64,000 bases of DNA from Norana najaformis (taxonomy: Eukaryota; Annelida; Clitellata; Crassiclitellata; Hormogastridae), in contig OZ029914.1 of assembly GCA_964023275.1 (NCBI GenBank), forward strand, positions 38,540,424 through 38,604,423. Direction: 5' to 3'. Positions 29,301-41,300 of this stretch are shown piece by piece; positions within the stretch are counted from its first letter, which is position 1; every line of letters begins with the position of its first letter. Below the pieces are notes generated by a model. That model saw nothing but the letters and a program-made list of their open reading frames with translations, was not told the origin of the DNA and made no database searches. Position numbers and translations under genes: made by a program.

Positions 29301-32300
29301 TTTGTGCGCGAGGAGCTGAATCTGGTACCTATGGGCACTCAGCTGCCGCTTTATAGAATACTCAGCCGGCCTCGCGCTCAATGATATGGTTCCCGTTTGC
29401 CCGCGTGGTGACTCCTTCTGGTGCTATCCACTTCTTCGTGTCTAAGGCGGAGAGGCTGGTCTAGATTTGCTCGTGTAGGCCCATTTGGTGCCCGTGGCTT
29501 CGGAGGACGACCTGCGTGTGTTTGAACTCCTTTCGCTCGAACAAACATTGTTTGTACAGCTCGTGGCATTGGTCTCTCTTCAAGTCAGCCTTCTGGACGA
29601 CGAAAGAAAATTCCGGATCGCTGGACCACCCGCACCCAGGATGGAGTACATCTTCGGTCGCAGGCCGACGAACTCTGCAAAGAGAGCGTCAGTACACTCG
29701 TCTTTGAACTTGCCCACAACCTTCTTGTCCTCATTGCTGTGGCGTGGGCTGTTTTGTGGGCATTCGCTGAAGTCGTACAAGCGCTTGTTGTCCCACATGT
29801 AGGCATAGATGTTAAGCGTTTCTACCTGAAACAGCAGGCTGTCAGTGTCGGTTACAACAGGTGGGCATTATCTTTACACTGGGCTTTGACTTCATTAAAC
29901 AAGAAGTCATACATCAGGTATTTACTGAGATCGAGGACGGACTGGCCAATGTAGACTGGTCAGTTGAGTTTCAGCTTGCTCTTGGCGCTATGGACAGCCA
30001 CAAGACCGCTATCGAAGATGGTGTGTGATAAGTAGCCGGGGTCGGCAATTAGGCAGCGTAGTCGGGTCTTGCGTGGCCGCCACCAAATCGATCTTTGCCC
30101 AGCTAAATCCCTCGACCGGTAGGAGTTGCTGCATTGCCCAGCCATAGAGGTTGTTCGCGACCAAGTGCATGATCCAGCTGTTTGGCTTCGAGGTGTCATA
30201 ACACTGGATCACACGAAAAATTGTTTCGCCTGCTACTAGGCATATGTTATGTGTACTACACTAAATCGAATCTGCTGATTCCAAATCTGAAGTCAGATTT
30301 TGTGTAGCACGTCAGGATCTTAAGATATGCAGCATACATGCTAATAATTATGCAAACTCTTTACAGAACTAGTATTTCCTTATCACTGTGTAATTATGCA
30401 AACTCAGAGTATTCATAACAAGAAACAGAATGTTATTCTTTTATAACTTGAAATTAAAATATGTTTTAAAATGTAATATAAATATATGTATGTTACTCAG
30501 ATGAAAGCATACATTTCGAAATTTTGTCTCTATCTTAAATCTATACGAGTTCAAAAGTGTTTTAGACACTTGCTCTTGCGCTTCTGAGTGGCCGCTGTTG
30601 CCCGCTGCAGAAACCAGCAGTAATCGCCCATCATGTTGGAATTGCAGTGACCCTGATATCTTGCTTCAAAGGTGGAGATGTCTTGATGGAATCTCTCTCC
30701 ATGCTCATCGCTTACATCACCCAAGTTTGGTGGGAAAAAATCCAGATGGGAATGTAAGAAATGTATTTTTAGTAACATCCGGCAGCCGAGTTGCTTATAT
30801 GCTGTTAGCATGTTGCTAACGAGTTCAGCATAGTTCTCAGCTCGGTGATTCCCAAGGAAGTTTTGCACCACCAACGTACATGCATCCCAAGGGGCAAATT
30901 CCAGTGGGCCGAGCTTGGTTCTAAATACAGTATCACGCATTAGTTCGCGGATTTCTGGCCCAATAAAAATTCCTGCCTTCAGCTTAGCATCAGTTTTGAC
31001 GGCTCCAAATTTATCTCTCAGATACTGGAAGCCTTGTCCAGTACGATCCATTGCCACTACGAAATTCCTCATGAGGCCCAGTTTAATGAGAAGAGGTGGT
31101 AAGTACACTTTCAATGGATCAACCAATGGTTCGTGTTGCACGTTGTGCCGACCAACAATGTGCTCAGATCTAGGAGGCCACAGTTTCACTTTGTAATGGT
31201 TGCTGTCATCACGACTGTTCCACAAGCACAAAAAGCACATATGTTTTGTGTAGCCCAGCTGTAGGCCTAGAATAAGTGCTACCACTTTGAGGTCCGCACA
31301 GATGTTCCATTTGTGGTCTGAGTAGTTGATCACTTTCAAAATGAGTTTCATTGAATCATATGTCTCTTTGAGGCCTACAGCGTGGGCTATAGGAACAGAC
31401 GGCTTTTCGTTACCATTGTGCACCAACACAGCTTTCAAGTTCGCTTGGCTGGAATCTATGAACAGTCTCCACTGATCAGGAACGTATTTGCAACCTAAAT
31501 TCAGCATGAGACCGTTCACGTCAGTACAGAAACAGATATCATTTTCCAGTGGCTGTAATATGTAGCTGTTTGTGACGATAACGGAAGTGTGATGTTGTGG
31601 TACCTTTTTGAAGCAAGTTCCACTCCCCTAGTCTGGAGGCTAACAGTTCAGATTTCTCCTTTGACAAAGATAGGTCCCTCACCAGATCATCTAACTCACT
31701 TTGCCTTATCAAATGCGGCCTACCCTCTTCCCAATCTTGATCACTGGATTCATAAACAGTAACGTCATCTTCTGTATTACCATCAGAACTGTCCGTTTCA
31801 TCAGCACCCGCAGCAGGCGGAAATGGTACTGGATTCTCTTCATCATGCGGCACTGGCTTTAGAGCGGACTCGCAATCAGGATAAACGATTTTAGACTTAT
31901 TTTTCTTTGAAAATCCAGCAACTTTAGTAATGCAGAAATAACAGTCTGCATGATGATTTCTTGGCTCGCGCCACACCATAGGCACAGCAAACGGCATTGA
32001 ATTCCTTTTGCCATTCAGCCACTGTGTAAGCCCAGAGTAGCACACGGTGCAGCAGACATGAGGTGCCCAACTTTTATCCTCGTCTCCGATTTGACATCCA
32101 AAATAATACTTGTAAGCAATCATCACTCTCTTAGTTAACTTCTTGCGCTGGTCACAAAGAGTATATTTACCACAAACATAGGAAAAATTGTCTGGATGGT
32201 TAACACAGCCTCGCCTATTCATTTCAAAATTAAATCTCACACACTAGCTACAGCTATATAAGAAAACTTCACCTTCGTTCTACGCAATCTCGCCTTATAT

Positions 32301-35300
32301 ACTGGTATTGATGCTGACGTCAGCTCGATGACATGCCCAATCATGTCTAGCGGCTGCTGCAGGCTTGCTGTTAGGAATATTTCAGGCGACACTTGCAAGC
32401 ATGCACTGGCAGCAATCGTGGAGACACATACAACAGAATGTACAGACATAACCGAAAACGAGTCCTTACGTCATTACTTGAATGCATGCATAACTTAAAA
32501 TCTAGACGTGCTGGGCAGATTCTGACTTCATATTTGGAATCAGCACATTTGAATCAATATAAGGCACATGCATTACTTTCAGTAGCAAAATCGTTGTGAT
32601 CCAGTGTAATCGGGGCGCTGTAGGTTGTTAGCTTTGACAAATCGCTTGGACGCCATCGAGATCCCACCACGCAGGCCTCTCTCAACGATGACGTTCATGT
32701 CGATGTTTGTCAGGAGGTCGAGCTCGATCTTGGTCTTCTTCGGTAAAGTGTCGCAGGCCATACCCGGCAGTAATGCGCTGGGTGGAGGCCGTTGTGCTTC
32801 TTTATTGCTATCCCTCGAAAGGTCTCAAAGACGTCTGCCAGGATTAGCACATCGGTACGGAGATACAGGTCGTGGTAGTCGCCCAAGGTCTTGGAACCGA
32901 AGTACTCCCACACCCGCTTGGCGTGTTGGTAGTCAGTGTTGCTGATACTTTCGCTGGTGAGCCGCCTGTAAAAGGCCTCCGGTGGTGGGAATTGCTCCTC
33001 GTCGAACCTATACCGGCATTAGCACGCTTGAACAATGCATTCCTGGTTCTGTCAAAATGGACTTTGTCTTAATCCCAACAAGTCAGGTGCAATTCTCCTT
33101 GGTACACATCAACGTTTACGTCACTTTCCTCTCATTCACCAAATTAATTTAGCTGGTACTAATGTGAGCCTTTCAGAAAACACTACACCCTTGGAATCAT
33201 TCTTGATCCCACCCTTACCTTTAAGCAACATGTTTCTGCCGTCTGAAAAACCCGCTTTTTTCCCATCTTAGAGCCTTAACACATATTTGTTCGGTTCTCA
33301 CTGATGATATGGCAGCTGCGATCGCCGTTGCTCTTTCCAATCTAAACTTGACTATGCCAATTCTATCCTTTTCCATACCCCGTCTTATTATATCAGAAAA
33401 TTACAGCGGGTACAGAACTTGGCAGCACGTCTTGTCCATCCTAACTGCAAACTTTCATCTGCTGGCATTCTCTCACAACTGCACTGGCTCCCGGTTTCAA
33501 GACGCATTGAATTTAAAATAGCTACAATCACCTACCAACTTCTCCATACCCAACAACCTGCCTATTTCCGATCTTTAATTGATTTTCATGTTCCTGTTCG
33601 TAGCACACAATCTACTGACCCTCTGAAGCTGCGACAACCTTATTTGGACAAAGTTATTGGGGAACGTGCTTTCTGTTCAGCCTCGCCTGTGATTTGGAAC
33701 AACATTTCTTTCTCTATCCGTTCCGCTCCATCACTCATGCTACAAGCGGCAACTTAAAACGTTCTATTTTGCCAACTCACCTATCACCTAGTTTTCCCTC
33801 TTTTGTACTGCCTGAATCCCCCTGAGCGACTGACCGTGCCTCTGATTCAAATTAATTTTGATGTCTGGGACGTTAATCTCCTAATATTCATTCATTCATT
33901 CATTCATTCATTATGGTGGCCGTCTGTGTACTCGTATCGTTCAATGCCTTTTTGCTGCAACAGGCTTTGCCGCGTCGCCGCTGGAACTGTTGGTAATCTA
34001 CAGATCCGCCGGTGATAGGTTCACGACAGCTTGTCCAGCGAGCTGTTAAGGAAATGGAGGATGTCCATGAACTGCAGCCGCCCCAGGCTGAAAGTCATGT
34101 ACTTCTGCTTGTTATTAGGAATGCAGCTGATTATGTGGCTCTGTGCGGCCTCACATCTGCCCAGCGCCTACAAAGATATTTTGGAGCATGACCCAAACAA
34201 GCTCTAATTACCGAGACAGTAGTTTAAAATGAATACGAGATAGGATAGGAGCCAATGAAGTTGCTGAGTGATGTAATCTGAGATATGAGACAAACGAGAA
34301 AGACGTGATATCAATGTGGCCGCAGAATTTAGTACTGATTGAAGGAAAGAGAGTCGATACTTAGGCAAACCAGCAAATACAGAGTTGCAGTAATCAATGC
34401 GACAGCATATCATAGCATGAATCATAGTAATAAATATAGAGGTAGAAACAGAACGACAAACAACTCTTAAGCGCCTTAATTGGTAGTAACAAGAACGAGT
34501 CAAACTAGAGACATGGTTTGCGAAGGTAAGGCGAGAGTCAAGTATAACGCCCAGATTAAGAAAACACTAGACGAAAATACAAAACAGGGGAAAGTCTCTG
34601 AAATGGAAGAAGCCCAAAGTGTGGAAAGGAGAACACTATATACGAAAGAACTTGGATTGCTGCTGATATGACACACCACGGCTTATGAGGTCTATTAATT
34701 TTATGCAATGCACCAAATGAAAAATTACGATGACAGTATAATGTAATATATATGTATATATACATTTAATCAAACCAACTATATATAAGACACAGCAGCT
34801 CCTGTATGACAGCTTTTAAAAAACCAAAAGTATGTCCTCATAACTATTAGATTTGTAGGATTTTGAGGGCTTTGGGCTGAATCGTAAATTTGGCCAACCT
34901 ACATGCGCATTCTTTTCGACTGATGAGTGTAATCATTGTTTGTTAGGTTTCATGTGCAAATGGAAAAGTCTTGAAATCGGACAGAACCTCCTATTCAGTT
35001 TTGCCCCCACCCTTGACCATAACATCATGCAACCTTGTAAGAATATGGTTTGATGCAGATTTTCTTTGGCGCGAAGATGGTTTCAGTCTCGATTATAATA
35101 TTATACCAGGTAAATATTTGTTCAGCATCAATATTTTTCACTGTTACTTTATTTCTTTACATCCTGCATTATTTTATTTTTAGCTAATACAGATTTCAGT
35201 TTCATATATATGATTAGAATAGCATGTCGAAGTATTAGAAAGACATATTGACTTAACTTATGAGAAACCAAAGTAGTTCACGCTTTTTAAAGTCGATAAA

Positions 35301-38300
35301 AGTTCGTTTCTTCTTTTAATTCAGGATGTTTCAAATAATCGAGTTCAGACTAAATTCATCTTCATCTAGACACAACTTCTAGTCAAAATCTAGCCAGAAA
35401 CGTTCATTATTCATACGTGTTCATTGTTTAGACTCTCGCAATAGCCGTTAGCATATATCAAGCATTTCCTTTTAGAAGGTCATAGCAATTGACCAAAATT
35501 TCTCAGCCGTAACAATATACATTTAACGAAAATGTTCTGTGAGCATATGGTCATCTTCTTGCCTTTATGCGCAGATTGTGGGAATACGAACTACTCTGGA
35601 GTTACAGGAACAATTTCATCTCCAAGTTATCAGAATCCTTTGTTGTATGCGAATGGCCTAAATTGTACCTATTTCATCTCAGTCCCATCTACATATAAAG
35701 CCGTTGTAACCATTCTGGCATTTATTACCGAGTCACAGAATGATTGGCTAACAGTAAGTATTGAAACAGTAAATGCAAACTTAACTTGCATTCAGGACGG
35801 AGTTCTAATGATTTATGGCCACTCGAATAAATCTAAAAATGGTGCAGCAGAAAACAGACGGGTGGCCATCTGATGCAAGCCCATAATCCTTGCAACGGGC
35901 AATAAGTACGGAAACTGTTCTTGATTCTAAAACATGGAAAGCCTTTTTTTTACACAACTACAGTTCATATCCAAAGTCGACGCTTTGTACCGACAGCCTT
36001 AGGTTGCTAGATTCTAAGCAGAAATTCGTTACTGAAAAATTGGCACCCCTTTTACTGATGAAGGTTAATCTTCTTTGTTTGTTAGGTTTCATGCGCCATT
36101 GGAGAAGCTTTTAACTGGACACGTTTCTACGGTTCTGATTCGCCCTCATCTTTGACTGTTTCGTTTTGCAACCTTGTTAAAATATGGTTTCATGCAGACT
36201 ACAATGTGACCAGTACTAGTTTTAATCTTTCTTACAATATTATACCAGGTAAATATTTGTTCAGCCTCAATATTGTTTTACTTATGTGCTTGTATAAATT
36301 TTCAATTATTTAAATGCTTCTATCTTACATTTTCTTATATGCAATCAATGTAAAGAGATTTTATAGGCTACTTAAAGAATCATTGTTTCGGCAAACATGG
36401 AAATTGTCTATCGATCGAGCTACGAATCCTAGAGTCACCAGATTTCTAGCATCGTATTAACTCGAGGAAAGGCATTAAGTCTTCGATTTCTACAACATGC
36501 AATCAAACATTTTGACCAGAACAGTTCTTCTATGGCCAGCATCGAAGCGTCTATACACAAGGATCGATAAATTACTAATGTCAGCACATTTGAGTTATTT
36601 TAACTGGAAATATGAACTGATTTCACAATACGCTGCCATATAAACCATATATTAAACACTGTACCTGCAATATAATTTCTTTCAATCTCAAAAATAAAAC
36701 CTCAAACCCTTCGAGTCAGCAAAACATAACCGAGCATTAATATGAATTACTACAGACGTCGGAACGTTTTAGCTGTAGCATTCCCATATGATAAACTGCA
36801 TGCCAGTCGACGTCAGACTAATCACCTAGCGTGCTTGTGGACAGTCAACAGCCCGCTAACTCATCAAGAACGCTGTACTGTGGATTGACTGTTTACGGAT
36901 GTTAAAGATTCCTATATATAATTGAAAGAGCAAGACTTTTATTTCGCCTTTTTTAAGAGCACACTATCTCAACGTAAATCACCATATATTGATAAAAGTG
37001 ATGGTCGATTAATTAAAGTTAAGATCTACTGTCAGACGTCACAAGCACAGTCCGATTTGAGACGAAGAATTTGCCAAAATAGCAAATTAGATAAACACGT
37101 GACCAATATAGTCCTAGTATCACGGCCGTGTCAGATTGCACTCGATTCACCAATTTTTGCAACAGCCGGTCCAGATTGTTACGATGCGGAGAGCCCCTAG
37201 AGAGATGGCGACACCTAACTACCGTGATGTCAAATGGACGCCCTTTGTCGCGCACTCGAGGAACCTTCCGGAACTAACGTCTAACGGACCTGGGCCAACG
37301 ATGCGGCGGCCATCTGGTGGTCACCCGGCGATCGACACGAACGGCGCTCGACGTCCTAATAAATGATCGTTGACCGTGAATAGGACAATAGGGGCATCTG
37401 GTGGATGCCATCAAGTCATAAAATTCGAGTAGGCACTTAGAAATAACTGTGTAAAAGGGTGGGTTAGACCTGACTCGAGAGATCACTCTTGAAGACCCTA
37501 GAACATTGGAATATTCGTATATCCTGACGGACCGACGGACGATAACTTCGCCTATGCTAGTCTTTGAACAGTTTAATGACTGTACTAGAGAGTGATTCTC
37601 GCAAGTAGTACATATATCTCCGTAGTTGCTTTGATTAAATTTAAGAAAACTCCCTTTCGGTTCGATTGAAATCTACGTCACGATTTTGGACGTCATGCTC
37701 GAGCAGATAGAGTCGTGACACCCAGATATGTCGAGACTTAATTAATGCGTCTCAGTTAAAATGTGAACACAATTTTGACAAGTTTTTTAACGACGTTCCA
37801 TCTTCAGTGATGCGAACTAAGTCTATAAAGGTAAGGCACTTTAGCTAGCAGTTTCTATCAAGCCATATCGACAGGCAAACTTTGGATCTCAAATTGTCGC
37901 TATTGTCGGGCTATGCCTACAAACCTATACTGAAAATGTTGTGTCATCATCTGATAATTTCTTTCTCGTTTCTTTGCAGACTGTGGCAATACGTTCTATT
38001 CTGGTCTTAGTGGAAGAATTTCAACTCTAAATGTTACGACGCACACTTGGAATCGCCGGAATTGTACCTATTCCATCGCAGTCCCTGCTCAACATAAAGC
38101 CGTTATTACCTTCCTGTCATTAAAATTCTCGCATGGCGTTTGGGTAATAGTAAGTATCGAACTATCTATTGAACATGTGACGTAGTTTTTGCATGTATTT
38201 CCAATGATTAATGTCCACTCGCCCGTTTCTTACAAAGCTCGCAGTTCCAATCTTATTTAATTTAGTACATTGTCTACTACGATTTTAAATCAAAAATTGC

Positions 38301-41300
38301 AAATCCCTACCTCTTTAGTCGATTAACTCACCGAGAAAATGCAATTATAGACAATATGTCAAAATTCAGAACCAGTTTAGAGTTACAACTAACTTGTTTA
38401 ACCTTAAAGGCAAATATAAAGACATGGAGCGTCAATGTTTGATTTTGACACATGTGAGCCAAGCTGGAGTCGTGGCCGATTTAAATGTTTGTTTGTTGAA
38501 AGCTTTGGCAGTTTATGTGCCTTTTGAATAAACTTTGGGTGGCCAATTTGAGGTACTTTGGGTATATCAGACTTATGGGCCTCTCATGAACACCCGTCCC
38601 ATTTACAGCGGAATGTACCTATTACTTTGTAGGTTGCTTTTAATTGTTGCAAAACATTTCGTTGATATTCACAACGACAAAGCCTTTTTCTGTGAACTAA
38701 TTTTTATATAATGTTTTAATGCAAATGTTATGGCGGATTCTCATGATTATTATAATTACTATGTTTTGAAATAAATCCGCTATTGCACTGCATTATCATA
38801 TCTCCAAAATGGAAGGAGACTAAGGTGTGGAAAGGAGAAAACTATGTCTAGAAGAAGTTGTATTGCTGCTGATTTGATACAGCGTGGCTAAGAGGTCTTT
38901 TTTCCTTATGTTATGCACTATATGAAACATTCTGCTGGCAGTATTTTTTTAATTCATACATAAAATAGAAATAAATATTTGTAACACACAGCAGTTCCTG
39001 TATGACAGCTTTTTAAAGGCTATAGTATGCCCTTTAGCTCTACAAGAATTGTAGTTTTTGAGGGCTTTGGACTGAATCCCTCCTTTGGTCAGCCTTCATG
39101 CGCATTGATTTATTTGACATGTGTAATCATTGTTTGTTAGGTTTCGTGCGCAAATAGAAAAGTCTTTAAATCGGACAGAGCCTCCTATTCAGTTTTGCCC
39201 CCACCCTTGACCATAACATCATGCAACCTTGTAAGAATATGGTTTGACGCAGATTTTCTTTGGCGCGAAGAAGGTTTCAGTCTCGATTATAATATTATAC
39301 CAGGTAAATATTTGTTCAGCATCAATATTTTTCACTGTTACTTTATTTCTTTACATCCTGCATTATTTTATTTTTAGCTAATACAGATTTCAGTTTCATA
39401 TATATGATTGGAATAGCATGTCGAAGTATTAGAAAGACAGATATTGACTTAACTTATGAGAAACCAAAGTAGTTCACGCTTTTTAAAGTCGATAAAAGTT
39501 CGTTTCTTCTTTTAATTCAGGATGTTTCAAATAATCGGGTTCAGACTAAATTCATCTTCATCTAGACACAACTTCTAGTCAAAATCTAGCCAGAAACGTT
39601 CATTATTCATACGTGTTCATTGTTTAGTCTCTCGCAATAGCCGTTAGCATATATCAAGCATTTCCTTTTAGAAGGTCATAGCAATTGACCAAAATTTCTC
39701 AGCCGTAACAATATACATTTAACGAAAATGTTCTGTGAGCATATGGTCATCTTCTTGCCTTTATGCGCAGATTGTGGGAATACGAACTACTCTGGAGTTA
39801 CAGGAACAATTTCATCTCCAAGTTATCAGAATCCTTTGTTGTATGCGAATGGCCTAAATTGTACCTATTTCATCTCAGTCCCATCTACATATAAAGCCGT
39901 TGTAACCATTCTGGCATTTATTACCGAGTCACAGAATGATTGGCTAACAGTAAGTATTGAAACAGTAAATGCAAACTTAACTTGCATTCAGGACGGAGTT
40001 CTAATGATTTATGGCCACTCGAATAAATCTAAAAATGGTGCAGCAGAAAACAGACGGGTGGCCATCTGATGCAAGCCCATAATCCTTGCAACGGGCAATA
40101 AGTACGGAAACTGTTCTTGATTCTAAAACATGGAAAGCCTTTTTTTTACACAACTACAGTTCATATCCAAAGTCGACGCTTTGTACCGACAGCCTTAGGT
40201 TGCTAGATTCTAAGCAGAAATTCGTTACTGAAAAATTGGCACCCCTTTTACTGATGAAGGTTAATCTTCTTTGTTTGTTAGGTTTCATGCGCCATTGGAG
40301 AAGCTTTTAACTGGACACGTTTCTACGGTTCTGATTCGCCCTCATCTTTGACTGTTTCGTTTTGCAACCTTGTTAAAATATGGTTTCATGCAGACTACAA
40401 TGTGACCAGTACTAGTTTTAATCTTTCTTACAATATTATACCAGGTAAATATTTGTTCAGCCTCAATATTGTTTTACTTATGTGCTTGTATAAATTTTCA
40501 ATTATTTAAATGCTTCTATCTTACATTTTCTTATATGCAATCAATGTAAAGAGATTTTATAGGCTACTTAAAGAATCATTGTTTCGGCAAACATGGAAAT
40601 TGTCTATCGATCGAGCTACGAATCCTAGAGTCACCAGATTTCTAGCATCGTATTAACTCGAGGAAAGGCATTAAGTCTTCGATTTCTACAACATGCAATC
40701 AAACATTTTGACCAGAACAGTTCTTCTATGGCCAGCATCGAAGCGTCTATACACAAGGATCGATAAATTACTAATGTCAGCACATTTGAGTTATTTTAAC
40801 TGGAAATATGAACTGATTTCACAATACGCTGCCATATAAACCATATATTAAACACTGTACCTGCAATATAATTTCTCTCAATCTCAAAAATAAAACCTCA
40901 AACCCTTCGAGTCAGCAAAACATAACCGAGCACCAATATGACTCACCACTGACGTCAGAGTGATTTGGGAAATAACGTATTTTGACCAATCATAAAGCCT
41001 TTTGTTTTAGAAAGGTTAAGGTTAAATACTTGTTTAGTAGTCGCTCGGGAGAATCAACGAAAGCATGGTCCAGAGATTATCGGATTATTCGGCTGAGGTT
41101 CAGACATCATCGATGGAAAGTAACGACACTTCTATCTTTCATCAGCAATAGTACGCAGCTAATACGAAAGTAACTTGATGACCTGAAACTATTGTAAAAA
41201 TTTATGAAACCCACCAATCGTTGTTCTCGACGTTCGATTCTACGTCTGATTCTAGTGACCTTAATAAGGAATTGATCTTATTAAAACTAATTTCATAGGT

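Larger units (their letters stand above)
27690..34200. mobile_element. Decayed Polinton/Maverick with two nested insertions
   Basis: GC-richer than its surroundings. It holds, on +, a zinc-ribbon/PLA2-like fragment and a Polinton-type integrase, and on -, a protein-primed DNA polymerase B in three pieces. The polymerase is interrupted by transposon copy 2 (30202-32606) and by a LINE (about 33015-33920). Terminal inverted repeats were not found, so the ends are approximate. Polintons also include the adintovirus-like forms. All genes here are broken by stops and frameshifts. It sits in the intron of CUB domain 1. Confidence 0.85.

Noticed and set aside
35532..35873. 113-codon ORF starting with MFCEHMVIF upstream of the CUB 2 exon, and its twin at 39728
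   Set aside because: The Met and hydrophobic start lie in the intron before acceptor TATGCGCAG. Only the part from 35575 is exon.
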